Below, one piece after another: positions 32,245 to 40,729 of a stretch of DNA of 64,000 nucleotides; the stretch's first letter is position 1; every line of letters begins with the position of its first letter. Source of the DNA: JAXDJH01 sp034663635 (lineage in GTDB: Bacteria; Actinomycetota; CADDZG01; WHSQ01); NCBI GenBank assembly GCA_034663635.1, contig JAXDJH010000012.1, forward strand, positions 18,611 through 82,610. The letters are read 5' to 3'. A model generated the notes under the pieces. The model was not told where the DNA came from. It did not search any database and saw only the letters and a program-made list of their open reading frames with translations. The translations under genes were made by a program, and so were the position numbers.

Positions 32245-32631
32245 ATGAACGGCAATCCAGACGGCGCAGGCTCGGTGAGGGTCCTGATCGCGGATGACCA
32301 CGAGGGCATCCGCCAGATGCTCGCGCTCAGGTTGCAGACTCCGTGGTGCGAGGTCGTGGGCCAAGCCACCAACGGCCGGGAAGCCGTCGACCAAGCGGTG
32401 GAGTTGGGTCCCGACGTAGTGGTGATGGACGTCGCGATGCCGGTTATGGACGGCATCGAAGCGACCCGAGAGATCAAGAAGATTCTCCCCGAGATCGACG
32501 TGCTCGGCTATACCGCGATCAGCGACGCCGGGATGGTTGAAGACCTGATCACCGCTGGGGCGTCCGAGAACTTCTTCAAGGACAACTACGTGGGCTTGAT
32601 CGAAGCGATCGAAGCACACGTCGGTCCCTAG
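32245..32631 (+). CDS. Stand-alone response-regulator receiver protein
   Basis: A 128-residue receiver domain without an output domain. Acidic pair Asp17-Asp18 in VLIADDHEG, phosphoacceptor Asp62 in VVVMDVAMPVMDG, Thr90 in LGYTAIS and Lys112 in FFKDN are all in place. It should be phosphorylated by a histidine kinase encoded elsewhere and act by protein contact. The opening resembles NarL-type receivers, but the DNA-binding domain is absent and the stop is clear, followed 20 bases later by a terminator. ATG at 32245 has ACAGGG upstream; a TTG 18 bases earlier is less likely. Confidence 0.88.
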   Translation: MNGNPDGAGSVRVLIADDHEGIRQMLALRLQTPWCEVVGQATNGREAVDQAVELGPDVVVMDVAMPVMDGIEATREIKKILPEIDVLGYTAISDAGMVEDLITAGASENFFKDNYVGLIEAIEAHVGP

Positions 32632-32650
32632 AGAACATGTCTTAGAAAGC

Positions 32651-32678
32651 AAAGGGCCCGGCCGAAGCCGGGCCCTTT
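32651..32678. terminator. Bidirectional terminator between receiver gene and groEL
   Basis: AAAGGGCCCGGC-CGAA-GCCGGGCCCTTT forms a 12-pair stem with a tetraloop. A-rich and T-rich flanks on each side let it work for the rightward receiver gene and the leftward groEL. Confidence 0.9.
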
Positions 32679-32694
32679 GTCTTGTGGAACCTGG

Positions 32695-34332
32695 TTACAT
32701 CATTCCGCCCATGCCACCCATGCCGTGGTCGTGCCCGCCACCGGCCATGGGGTCGTTCTCCTCGGGCTTGTCGACGATCCCAACCTCGGTGGTCAGGAAC
32801 AGGGCCGCGATCGAAGACGCATTCTCGAGCGCCGCACGCGTGACGCGAGCGGGGTCGATGATGCCTTCGACGAGAAGATCGACGTACTCACCCGTGGCGG
32901 CGTTGAGACCGTGTCCGGGCTTCTCGTTGCGAACCTTGTCGACGACGACGCCGCCCTCGTAGCCGGCGTTCTGGGCGATCCAACGCAACGGCGCGTCGAG
33001 TGCGTCCATAACTACCTTGGCTCCGGCGAGCTCCTCGTCGATGAGGTCGAGTGCTTCGACGGCCTCGCGCGACCGAACGAGCGTCGTGCCGCCGCCGGGG
33101 ACGATGCCTTCCTCGACCGCAGCGCGGGTCGCGGAGACGGAGTCCTCGATGCGGTGCTTCTTCTCTTTCAGTTCGACCTCGGTTGCCGCGCCGACCTTCA
33201 GAACCGCGACGCCACCGGAGAGCTTGGCGAGCCTCTCCTGCAGCTTCTCTTTGTCCCAGTCGGAATCGGTGCGCTCGATCTCGGCGCGGATCTGGTCGAT
33301 GCGACCCTTGATGTCGGCCGCAACGCCGGCGCCCTCGACGATCGTCGTGTCGTCCTTGGTGACGACGATCTTGCGAGCGGTGCCGAGCATGTCGAGAGTG
33401 ATCGACTCGAGCTTCAGGCCGATCTCCTCGGAGATCACCTGGGCGCCCGTCAGGATCGCGATGTCCTGGAGCATCGCCTTGCGGCGATCGCCGAAGCCCG
33501 GCGCCTTGACGGCAACGGACGTGAACGTTCCGCGGATCTTGTTGACGACGAGCGTCGCAAGAGCCTCGCCCTCGACGTCCTCGGAGATGATCACGAGCGG
33601 CTTGCCCGACTGCATGACCTTCTCGAGAATCGGAAGCAGGTCACGTACAGAGGAGATCTTCTGCTGTGCGATGAGGATGTAGGGATCCTCGAGCACGGAC
33701 TCCATGCGCTCCTGGTCGGTGACGAAGTAAGGGCTGATGTAGCCCTTGTCGAACTGCATACCCTCGACGAGCTCGAGCTCCATCCCGAAGGTGTTTGACT
33801 CCTCGACGGTGATGACGCCGTCCTTGCCGACCTTGTCCATCGCCTCGGCTACGAGCTCGCCGATCTCGGGGTCGTTGTTCGCGGAGATGGCTGCGACGTA
33901 AGCGATCTGCTGACGTCCTTCGATGTCGCTCGCCTGAGCCTTGATCGAGTCAACGGCCGCGGCAACGGCCTTCTCGATGCCGCGCTTGAGCGCCATCGGG
34001 TTCGCGCCTGCCGCGACGTGCTGTAGGCCGGACTTGATCATGGCCTGCGCGAGAACGGTCGCTGTGGTGGTGCCGTCACCAGCGACGTCGTTGGTCTTGG
34101 ATGCAACTTCCTTGACGAGCTGCGCGCCCATGTTCTCGAACGGGTCCTCGAGCTCGATCTCTTTCGCGATCGTCACTCCGTCGTTCGTGATCGTCGGCGC
34201 GCCCCACTTCTTGTCGAGGACGACGTTGCGGCCCCGGGGGCCGATGGTTACTCGAACCGCGTTGGCGAGCTTGTTAACGCCCGCCTCGAGGCCGCGTCGT
34301 GCGTCCTCGTCGAACCTGATGATCTTGGACAT
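32695..34332 (-). CDS. groEL: Chaperonin GroEL (Hsp60)
   Basis: A 545-residue chaperonin subunit that forms the 14-mer folding chamber with GroES. The N-terminal AKIIRFDEDARRGLEAGVN-like start, VTIGPRGRNVVLDKKWGAPTITNDGVTIAKEI, DVAGDGTTTATVLAQAM (ATP site), the apical domain and the carboxyl region are full length. The C-terminus ends in a Gly-Met-rich tail (GGGHDHGMGGMGGMM) rather than a His-rich tail, as in the essential type of actinobacterial GroEL. It follows groES by 27 bases in one CIRCE-regulated unit and ends at a strong terminator. Confidence 0.98.
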   Translation of the reverse strand: MSKIIRFDEDARRGLEAGVNKLANAVRVTIGPRGRNVVLDKKWGAPTITNDGVTIAKEIELEDPFENMGAQLVKEVASKTNDVAGDGTTTATVLAQAMIKSGLQHVAAGANPMALKRGIEKAVAAAVDSIKAQASDIEGRQQIAYVAAISANNDPEIGELVAEAMDKVGKDGVITVEESNTFGMELELVEGMQFDKGYISPYFVTDQERMESVLEDPYILIAQQKISSVRDLLPILEKVMQSGKPLVIISEDVEGEALATLVVNKIRGTFTSVAVKAPGFGDRRKAMLQDIAILTGAQVISEEIGLKLESITLDMLGTARKIVVTKDDTTIVEGAGVAADIKGRIDQIRAEIERTDSDWDKEKLQERLAKLSGGVAVLKVGAATEVELKEKKHRIEDSVSATRAAVEEGIVPGGGTTLVRSREAVEALDLIDEELAGAKVVMDALDAPLRWIAQNAGYEGGVVVDKVRNEKPGHGLNAATGEYVDLLVEGIIDPARVTRAALENASSIAALFLTTEVGIVDKPEENDPMAGGGHDHGMGGMGGMM

Positions 34333-34359
34333 TTGGAACTCCTCTCTTAGGGGCCGGTG

Positions 34360-34662
34360 CTAGCCGACGATGGCGAGCACGTCGCGGCCGGAGAGGATCA
34401 AAAGGTCCTCGCCTTCGACTTTGATCTCGGTGCCGCCGTACTTCGAGTAGAGGACGCGGTCGCCCTCTTTGATGTCCAGCGGGATGAGCTCGCCGGTCTC
34501 GCTGCGCTTGCCCGGGCCCACGGCCAGGACGGTGCCCTCTTGGGGCTTCTCCTTGGCGGTGTCCGGGATCACGAGGCCGGACGGAAGCGTCTCGTCGGCG
34601 TCCTCGGGACGCACGAGGACGCGGTCCTCGAGCGGCTTGATGGTCTTCGTAGCAGTGGCCAT
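34360..34662 (-). CDS. groES: Co-chaperonin GroES (Hsp10)
   Basis: A 100-residue subunit of the heptameric lid of the chaperonin. IKPLEDRVLVRPEDADETLPSGLVIPDTAKEKPQEGTVLAVGPG contains the mobile loop that binds GroEL; GDRVLYSKYGGTEIKVEGEDLLIL is the typical second half. ATG at 34660-34662 has GGAGG eight bases upstream. First gene of the groES-groEL unit, with promoter and CIRCE just upstream. Confidence 0.98.
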   Translation of the reverse strand: MATATKTIKPLEDRVLVRPEDADETLPSGLVIPDTAKEKPQEGTVLAVGPGKRSETGELIPLDIKEGDRVLYSKYGGTEIKVEGEDLLILSGRDVLAIVG

Positions 34663-34699
34663 TCTTAGTTCCTCCTTCAGGGGGTGACCGGATCTGGCT

Positions 34700-34755
34700 T
34701 TAGCACTCCAAAGCTTCGAGTGCTAAGGATACCGCCGCCGTCGGAGAAGGGTCAA
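34700..34755 (-). promoter_or_regulatory. groES promoter with CIRCE operator
   Basis: TTAGCACTC-N9-GAGTGCTAA (34700-34726) is a perfect CIRCE element, the binding site of the HrcA repressor. Reading leftward, TTGACC (34750-34755), an 18-base spacer and TATCCT (34726-34731) form the promoter; CIRCE begins at the -10 and covers the start of transcription, so HrcA would block initiation. hrcA itself is outside the window. Confidence 0.95.
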
Positions 34756-34829
34756 ACGGACCCTCAAGCCCCGAAATATTCCGAGCTAACCGCCCTCTGC
34801 CCGGCGAATCTGGAGAATTTGGCGAGGGG

Positions 34830-35966
34830 TTAGGCCAGGGGGAGGTTCGGGTCGGGCGAGGCGTCCAGACTCGTCCAGGCTCCCCGGCGCAGGCGGGCCG
34901 TGGCGCAAGCGGCCACCATCGCCGCGTTGTCGGTGCAGAGCTCCATCGGAGGGACGGAGAGCTTGATACCTCGCTTGGAGCAGGCCTCGTTCATCCCGTG
35001 GCGGAGGCCGGAGTTCGCGGCAACCCCTCCGCAGAGGAAGACCCGCTCGGCCCCCACGTGCTCGGCCGCGGCCATCGTCTTCGTCACCTGGATCTCGACG
35101 ACCGCCTGCTGGAACGATGCGGCCACGTCCTCCACGGGCACCGGCTCGCCCCTCGCCTCGAGCTTCCGAACCTGGTTGATGACCGCAGTCTTGAGCCCGC
35201 TATATGAAACGTCGAAGCCCGGCTCGCCGAGCATGGAGCGCGGGAAGTTGAAAGCCTCGGGGTTGCCGAGCAACGACAACCTGTCGATCTCGGGGCCGCC
35301 CGGGTAGTCGAGGCCGAGGAACCGAGCGATCTTGTCGAAGGCCTCGCCCGCAGCGTCGTCGATAGTGCTTCCGAGGATCTCGTACTCGCCGTGGTTGTAC
35401 GCCTGAACCAGCAGCGTGTGTCCGCCGGAGATGATGAGCGCGAGCGCCGGGAACTTGGCCTGCTCGTCGGCAAGCAGGGCGGAGTAGAGATGCGCTTCAA
35501 GGTGATTGACTCCAACGAACGGCACCTCGAGGACCGCCGCGATGGACTTTGCCTCCGCAACGCCGATCAGCAGCGATCCGATGAGGCCCGGCCCCAAAGT
35601 CGCGGCCACGCCGTCGAGGTCCCAAAAGGTCGCATCGGCCCGGACAAGGGCTTCTCCGATCGCAGGCGTGAGCGCCTCGACGTGCGCCCTGGCCGCGACC
35701 TCGGGAACGATCCCGCCGTACTCACCGTGCAGTTCGCCTTGCGAAACGATGATGTTCGAGAGGATCTGCCTGCCGCCGCGCACGACCGAGGCAGAGGTCT
35801 CGTCACAAGAGGTCTCGATCCCTAGAACGAGCGTGTCTTCGTCCCATTCCTCGACAGGCCGCTCTTTGATCGCCGTGGATGGGGTGGTCCAAGTGTCCTC
35901 GGCGGACGGGTTCCAACCGCCGCCCGTCATGGGGCGACCCATAGGGTCGCGGGGTACGTCACTCAT
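34830..35966 (-). CDS. tsaD: tRNA N6-adenosine threonylcarbamoyltransferase
   Basis: Catalytic subunit that transfers the threonylcarbamoyl group to A37 of tRNAs reading ANN codons (t6A), working with TsaB and TsaE. The family opening LVLGIETSCDETSASVV begins only at about residue 46, so there is a 45-residue N-terminal extension rich in Pro, Gly and Thr. Metal ligands are in NHLEAHLYSA (His pair), with IISGGHTLLV, SYSGLKTAVINQ and FLCGGVAANSGLR. The extension overlaps the rimI end by eight bases; a start nearer the core would fit family size, but no ATG or GTG with a ribosome site lies at the core. Last gene of the long leftward run. Confidence 0.95.
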   Translation of the reverse strand: MSDVPRDPMGRPMTGGGWNPSAEDTWTTPSTAIKERPVEEWDEDTLVLGIETSCDETSASVVRGGRQILSNIIVSQGELHGEYGGIVPEVAARAHVEALTPAIGEALVRADATFWDLDGVAATLGPGLIGSLLIGVAEAKSIAAVLEVPFVGVNHLEAHLYSALLADEQAKFPALALIISGGHTLLVQAYNHGEYEILGSTIDDAAGEAFDKIARFLGLDYPGGPEIDRLSLLGNPEAFNFPRSMLGEPGFDVSYSGLKTAVINQVRKLEARGEPVPVEDVAASFQQAVVEIQVTKTMAAAEHVGAERVFLCGGVAANSGLRHGMNEACSKRGIKLSVPPMELCTDNAAMVAACATARLRRGAWTSLDASPDPNLPLA

Positions 35967-36513
35967 CGCGCTGTCTCTCTAACTCGTCTCGGATCGTCTT
36001 CAACCGCTCCCTGAAATCATTTCCGAGCGCATCTCGAACTTCCATGACGAACGCGTCTTCGTTCGTCTCTATGTAGTAGCCCTTGCGCGTCCCCGTGACC
36101 GAGAAGCCAAACTTCTCGTACATGTCCTGCGCTTTGTGGTTGGTGACGCGCACCTCCAGAGAGATGATCTCGGAGGCCCGGGCTACCGCCTCGGTGATGA
36201 TCGCGTACAGCAACCGAGTGCCGACCTTGCGGCCGTGGAAATCGGGATCAACAGCGATGTTCGTGACATGCGCTTCGCCGGCCATGAACATCATTCCCGC
36301 ATAGCCGACCACTTCTCCTTCGAAGCGGGCGACGAGGTAAGCACGCGTATGACGCTGAGCAAGCTCGGACAAAAAGAGCGACGGGCTCCAGGGACGGGGG
36401 TAAACGCGCGCCTCGATCGCCAAGACGCGGCGAAGGTGTCTGCGGCGCATCCTCGTCAGCTCGACTTCTTTCAGGTACGGGCCGCGCTCCTCGGGATTGT
36501 GGGCGACGGCCAT
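35959..36513 (-). CDS. rimI: Ribosomal protein S18-alanine N-acetyltransferase-like GNAT
   Basis: A GNAT acetyltransferase between tsaB and tsaD, the usual place of RimI, which acetylates the N-terminus of ribosomal protein S18. MRRRHLRRVLAIEARVYPRPWSPSLFLSEL, VTNIAVDPDFHGRKVGTRLLYAII (acetyl-CoA loop, with the usual R-G-x-G-x-G partly altered to GRKVGTR) and LEVRVTNHKAQDMYEKFGFSVTGTRKGYY match the family. A C-terminal tail of about 30 charged residues is extra. ATG at 36511-36513 has GGAG eleven bases upstream and follows the tsaB stop by four bases; an earlier GTG overlaps the ribosome site. Confidence 0.87.
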   Translation of the reverse strand: MAVAHNPEERGPYLKEVELTRMRRRHLRRVLAIEARVYPRPWSPSLFLSELAQRHTRAYLVARFEGEVVGYAGMMFMAGEAHVTNIAVDPDFHGRKVGTRLLYAIITEAVARASEIISLEVRVTNHKAQDMYEKFGFSVTGTRKGYYIETNEDAFVMEVRDALGNDFRERLKTIRDELERQRDE

Positions 36514-36517
36514 CGGG

Positions 36518-37228
36518 CTAAGCACTCCTGCGATCGCGTATGCGCTCCCATTGGATGGGCCGCGCGGACTTCCTCAGATACAGAGGCTTGAGGTCATAGG
36601 GAGAATCGAAATCCTCGCGGAACAGCCTGGGAAGACTCAATTCAACGAGGGAGCTCGCGTGAGGGAATGAATCGCTCATCGAACCGATCTCGACGCCGGT
36701 GCCCACCTCTTCGAACATGTCGCGATAAAGAAGCGCTCCGTTGCCGACGAGAAGCACTTCCTCCGGTCTCGACGCGATACCGATAGCGAGTTGGCCCGGC
36801 TTCTCGACGCGGTAGGTGGACATCCGCTGGATGCCACCGGGAGATGACCTGTAGAACGCGTAGAAAACCTCGTTGCGACGAGCGTCCAAGACCGCGCACA
36901 CCGTCTTGGGGCAGTAGCGCACCTGATAAGCCAACAGATCGAGACTCGCCATGCCGATCATCGGCAGGGACAAGGTCTGCGCCAGCGCCTTCGCGGTTGC
37001 CACTCCGACTCGCATCCCTGTGAAGAGGCCCGGGCCCAGGCTGACGGCGATCGCCCCGAGGTTCCGGAATCCGATCCGAGCCTCCTCGAGGATGAACTGG
37101 ATCGCGGGCAGCAGGAACTCGTTGTAGCTCGCGCCTCTAGAGACCATGGCGCTGGCCACCAACCCCTGTTCCGATCCGATCGCGACGCTCGCCTGAGGCG
37201 TGGACGTCTCGATCCCAAGTACGAGCAC
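36518..37228 (-). CDS. tsaB: t6A biosynthesis protein TsaB
   Basis: A 236-residue ASKHA-fold protein that pairs with TsaD to form the t6A transferase complex. The start LVLGIETSTPQASVAIGSEQG, then IAVSLGPGLFTGMRVGVATAKALAQTL and VCAVLDARRNEVFYAFY are typical. It lacks the metal-binding histidines of TsaD, as expected. The start directly abuts the tsaE stop and rimI follows by four bases. Confidence 0.94.
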   Translation of the reverse strand: MLVLGIETSTPQASVAIGSEQGLVASAMVSRGASYNEFLLPAIQFILEEARIGFRNLGAIAVSLGPGLFTGMRVGVATAKALAQTLSLPMIGMASLDLLAYQVRYCPKTVCAVLDARRNEVFYAFYRSSPGGIQRMSTYRVEKPGQLAIGIASRPEEVLLVGNGALLYRDMFEEVGTGVEIGSMSDSFPHASSLVELSLPRLFREDFDSPYDLKPLYLRKSARPIQWERIRDRRSA

Positions 37229-37852
37229 CTAGCTCTCCCCCGTTCCCATCGTTGGGTCATCCCCGAGCGGCGTGGTCCCCATATCGTCGCGTGCCGTGGG
37301 CTCGGTCGTGACTGTGAAGCGGGAGCCCTCCCCCTCGTTCTCTGAGATGGCGTCGAGCAGCGTCTCGGCCGTCGATCGCATCGCCTGCACTTTTCGGATC
37401 CAGTCTGGCCCGTGGGGCCGGAAGAGCAGCTTCCGAACGTCATCGTCGGCTTCGTCGATACTCGCCACCCTGCGCATGTCGATATCGAGGTGCCTGCGCG
37501 GAAGCATCGGGTTGATCGCCTCGCCCCATTCGATCGCCACTATGGAATGGGGATCGAGGAACTCTTCGAAGCCGAGATCGAGGACCTCCTGGAAATTGTT
37601 CAAGCGGTAGACGTCGAGGTGGAGGATCGGATAGCGGCCCGAGTACTCGTGGACGATCGTGAAGGTCGGGCTGGTCACGCGCTCTTGAACGCCGAGGGCC
37701 GCGGCCAACCCTTGAACGAACACGGTTTTGCCGGCTCCAAGATCGCCGCTCAAGCTGATGATGTCGCCGGGGAGCAGCACAGGGGCGAGCGAAGCTCCCA
37801 CGATCCGAGTCTCCTCGGCTGACTTCGTCGTGACGACCAGGGCCCTCTGCAT
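37229..37852 (-). CDS. tsaE: t6A biosynthesis ATPase TsaE
   Basis: A 207-residue P-loop ATPase that regenerates the TsaBD complex. Walker A is SGDLGAGKT at about 35-43, followed by VQGLAAALGVQERVTSPTFTIVHEYSGRYPILHLDVYRL and VAIEWGEA (Walker B-like). The conserved core ends near residue 150. The remaining 55 residues are a Glu/Thr/Asp-rich tail of low complexity not found in the short family members. The stop is directly followed by the tsaB start. Confidence 0.93.
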   Translation of the reverse strand: MQRALVVTTKSAEETRIVGASLAPVLLPGDIISLSGDLGAGKTVFVQGLAAALGVQERVTSPTFTIVHEYSGRYPILHLDVYRLNNFQEVLDLGFEEFLDPHSIVAIEWGEAINPMLPRRHLDIDMRRVASIDEADDDVRKLLFRPHGPDWIRKVQAMRSTAETLLDAISENEGEGSRFTVTTEPTARDDMGTTPLGDDPTMGTGES

Positions 37853-37868
37853 CGGTGGGCGCCCTTGC

Positions 37869-38522
37869 CTAGAAGAGACCGAGTTGTTCGGACGGACTCG
37901 GCTCCATCGCCGTAGCCATGGGTGGCTGTGCGGGAGGAACCGCGTCGAGCGTTTCTCGGACGAGGGCGAAGTCTTGCCGCATCGCGTCGATCGTGCTCAG
38001 GCCCCCGAACTTGCCTCCGCGCAACGCCGCGGCCGGATGAAAAGTTGGGATGACCGTGGCACCTCGTCGCGGGTATTTCTGCCCCCGTGCTCGCGTGATC
38101 CCGATCTGCTCCTCGAGAATGAAGCGGGTAGCGAAGTTCCCGAGCGTGACGATCACTTTCGGTTGCATGTGTTGCAGTTGTGCGTCCAAGTAAGGGCGAC
38201 AGGATTCGATCTCGTCTGGAAGCGGGTCGCGATTGCCGGGCGGCCTGCACTTCAAGACGTTGACGATCGCTACCTTCGTGCGGTCGAGGCCGACATCGGC
38301 CATCAACTGATCCAGCAGCTTGCCCGCCGCGCCTACGAACGGGATGCCTTCTTTGTCCTCGTGGAAGCCCGGGGCTTCCCCGATGAACAACACTTCTGAA
38401 TCGAGGTTGCCCGCGGCCCAGACGACCTGCGTCCTGGTTGCAGCCAGGCCACAGCGGGTGCAAACGAGTGCCTGGTCCCGGACGGCGTCGATGTCTACGG
38501 ACGTGGCCGCGGGGGGAGGCAT
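37869..38522 (-). CDS. udg: Uracil-DNA glycosylase, family 4 (Fe-S)
   Basis: A 217-residue DNA repair enzyme that removes uracil from DNA. Four cysteines for the 4Fe-4S cluster are seen: Cys21 and Cys24 (LVCTRCGLAATR), Cys92 (NVLKCRPPGNRDP) and Cys108 (IESCRPYL). Motif A is GEAPGFHEDKEGIPFVGAAG and motif B contains IPTFHPAAALR. ATG at 38520-38522 is favoured over an upstream GTG by a good promoter ending six bases before it, with no ribosome site, so the message is probably leaderless. The C-terminal 40 residues are Pro/Met/Ala-rich. Confidence 0.93.
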   Translation of the reverse strand: MPPPAATSVDIDAVRDQALVCTRCGLAATRTQVVWAAGNLDSEVLFIGEAPGFHEDKEGIPFVGAAGKLLDQLMADVGLDRTKVAIVNVLKCRPPGNRDPLPDEIESCRPYLDAQLQHMQPKVIVTLGNFATRFILEEQIGITRARGQKYPRRGATVIPTFHPAAALRGGKFGGLSTIDAMRQDFALVRETLDAVPPAQPPMATAMEPSPSEQLGLF

Positions 38523-38528
38523 CGTGTG

Positions 38529-38557
38529 AGCGTAGAAGCCCCCTAGGTAGGGGTCAA
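38529..38557 (-). promoter_or_regulatory. Leaderless promoter of udg
   Basis: Reading leftward, TTGACC (38552-38557), a 17-base spacer and TACGCT (38529-38534) lie six bases before the udg ATG. The -10 is the same hexamer as at arsR. The promoter lies in the 59-base gap after the aminopeptidase gene. Confidence 0.65.
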
Positions 38558-38581
38558 CCACTAGGCCCCAGGCACATCGGG

Positions 38582-39685
38582 CTATACGGAGAGTTTGCCG
38601 TCCTCCATCAAGACATCGCCATCGACGCTGATCCTGCCGCCCCGGCGCAGATCGCAGACCATGTCCCAGTGAACCGCCGACTCGTTCACTCCCCCAGTCT
38701 CCGGATAGGCCGCACCGAGGGCGAGGTGGATCGTCCCGCCGATCTTTTCGTCGAGCAGGATCTCACCGGTGAAGCCCGTGATCCCGAAGTTGGTGCCGAT
38801 CCCGAGCTCGCCGAGGGTTCGGGAGCCGGGATCTGTGTCGAGGGTCTTGACCAGGAACTCCTCGTTACGGCTAGCGGTGGCGTCCACCACTTTCCCGTTC
38901 TCGAACTCGAGCCTGATCCCCTCGACGGCTTGTCCTCCATAGATAGCCGGATAGCTGAAAGAGACGACTCCGCGGGTCTTGTCTTCGATCGGCCCCGTGA
39001 AGATCTCACCGTCCGGGAAATTAGAGGTCCCGTCCGCAGGTATGAACGTGCGGCCCCCGACCTCGAGGATCAAGTCGGTGCCCTCCCCCTCGATGTGGAC
39101 CTCGTTTCGTCCCTTCATCCATTCGATGATCTTCTGATGATGAGCGGCGACCTTCTTCCACTCCGCGATGGGGTCGTCCATCTGGACCAGACACGCTCCG
39201 TAGAAGAAGTCCTCGTACTCCTCGAGGCTCATCTCCGCATCCATCGCATGGGCTTCAGTGGGGAAAAGGGTCACATTCCAGCGGTACTCGCCCGACGCAC
39301 CCCGCTGCATCCTGATGTCGAACAACTCTCGGCGGGCCTTCGCGACCTTCACCTGGCGCTCGGGATCCACCTTCGACAGCTGACGGGTGTTCACTTCGCT
39401 GATGATTGCGAACTCGACATCGAGGTTCTCATTGAGCCAGCGGTCCGTCTCCCAGATGTATTCGAGCTGATGTTCCTTGGCGAATCTGTAGAAGAGAGGT
39501 TGGGCCGCGGGGATATGCGCCCTGATCATCGGATGAGCGCCCTTCTCCAAGCACCGCCGATAGAGCGCCAGCATGAGCGGCTCGGCGACATAGGACCCTC
39601 GGATGCCAACGAGGTCGTTTTCTTTCACCTCGACCGAGTAGTCGACGAGGATCTGGGCCATCTTTTCGACCCGAACATCTTTCAT
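38582..39685 (-). CDS. M29 family aminopeptidase (AmpS/AmpT type)
   Basis: A 367-residue cytosolic metallo-aminopeptidase. M29 enzymes bind two divalent metals through Glu, Glu, His, Tyr, His and Asp; candidates are the Glu in DGEIFTGPIEDKTRG, the Glu in LGELGIGTNFGITG, the His in GGTIHLALGAAYP and the His and Asp in VHWDMVCDLRRGG. The MKDVRVEKMAQILVDYSVEVKENDLVGI start matches the family. Length is slightly under the usual 400. It lies 12 bases downstream of the alpha/beta hydrolase gene in the same run. Confidence 0.92.
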   Translation of the reverse strand: MKDVRVEKMAQILVDYSVEVKENDLVGIRGSYVAEPLMLALYRRCLEKGAHPMIRAHIPAAQPLFYRFAKEHQLEYIWETDRWLNENLDVEFAIISEVNTRQLSKVDPERQVKVAKARRELFDIRMQRGASGEYRWNVTLFPTEAHAMDAEMSLEEYEDFFYGACLVQMDDPIAEWKKVAAHHQKIIEWMKGRNEVHIEGEGTDLILEVGGRTFIPADGTSNFPDGEIFTGPIEDKTRGVVSFSYPAIYGGQAVEGIRLEFENGKVVDATASRNEEFLVKTLDTDPGSRTLGELGIGTNFGITGFTGEILLDEKIGGTIHLALGAAYPETGGVNESAVHWDMVCDLRRGGRISVDGDVLMEDGKLSV

Positions 39686-39697
39686 GTCGTTTGCCTT

Positions 39698-40729
39698 TCA
39701 GTCTTCGTTGACCGGGCCCAGCACGTCGGAGAAGAAACCGTCAAGCATCCCGTTGAAGTCTCTGTGTCGTTCGAGCATGGTCATATGCCCGCTTCGTTGC
39801 AAGACCTTTAGTTCGGCCTTTGGAAGGTGTTCCGCCAGAAAATCGGACGCCTTGGACACGGTGAGGCGGTCGTGAGTTCCCGTGATCACCAAAGCCGGGA
39901 CCGTGACATCCTCCAGCGCGTCGGTCACATCGAAGTCTCGATAGGACCGGAACAGGTCGAAGATCACGTCCGAAGGAGTCTCGGCCAGCATGTCGTAGGT
40001 GAAGTCGACCTGCTTGGCCGAAGCCCGGGGGCCGAAAGCCGCGACAGAGACCGCTAGGAAAACCTGATCCGTGGGCTTGATGATCCGTCGGAGCCGCTCG
40101 ACGCTCTCGTGGTAGTTGCCGATGGCATCGAGGGGATTCCTGGCCACCCGCTCCAGCCGCGAGAGAGCCGCTCCTCCGACTGTCGTTTCGTAGGCGGGGC
40201 GGTGAGTTGTGTTCGTAAGCACGAGGCCTTTGACGCGGGACCCGAGCTGGTCACGGTGAGCGATCGCGTAGTTGAGGGCGACCATCCCGCCGATCGAATG
40301 CCCGACGATCACCACTTCGTCGATCCCCGAGGAATCGATCACGGCTTCGAGGTCGTCCGCGAGAGCCGAGATCGTGTAATCCGCATCCCCCTTCGGCTGC
40401 GAGAGCCCATGACCGCGTAGATCGAAGAAGATCAACCGACGTCCTTCGAATGCACGCATCTGGTAGTGCCAGACATCGGTACGCAGGGCAGAGCCGTGCA
40501 TGAACACGATGCCGGTCTTGGAATCGGGGGGACCCACCTCTTCGACGAAGAGTTGGGCTCCATCCGGACGAGCGAGCATCGTCGATCGATCGCCGCGTCG
40601 CTTGCCAAAGGGCTCGCCGGCTTCGGGATCGTTTCGGCGGCGGCGGTTCACCATGCTTCGTTGCGCGACAAGCCCGGCCCCCACGCCGACCGCGGTGCCC
40701 GCCAGTGCGAACAAACCCTTGCGCGCCAT
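39698..40729 (-). CDS. Membrane-anchored alpha/beta hydrolase
   Basis: A 343-residue hydrolase with a short hydrophobic N-terminal segment (FALAGTAVGVGAGLVAQ, about 7-23) that may anchor it. The core shows HG oxyanion turn (IVFMHGSALRTDVWHYQM), the nucleophile VGHSIGGMVALNYA, the acid in ITGTHDRLTVS and the His in RSGHMTMLE, so the triad is complete. Its start shares one base with the alr stop (TGATG). A hydrolase at this place, between alr and tsaE, is a common actinobacterial arrangement, yet the substrate is unknown. Confidence 0.88.
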   Translation of the reverse strand: MARKGLFALAGTAVGVGAGLVAQRSMVNRRRRNDPEAGEPFGKRRGDRSTMLARPDGAQLFVEEVGPPDSKTGIVFMHGSALRTDVWHYQMRAFEGRRLIFFDLRGHGLSQPKGDADYTISALADDLEAVIDSSGIDEVVIVGHSIGGMVALNYAIAHRDQLGSRVKGLVLTNTTHRPAYETTVGGAALSRLERVARNPLDAIGNYHESVERLRRIIKPTDQVFLAVSVAAFGPRASAKQVDFTYDMLAETPSDVIFDLFRSYRDFDVTDALEDVTVPALVITGTHDRLTVSKASDFLAEHLPKAELKVLQRSGHMTMLERHRDFNGMLDGFFSDVLGPVNED

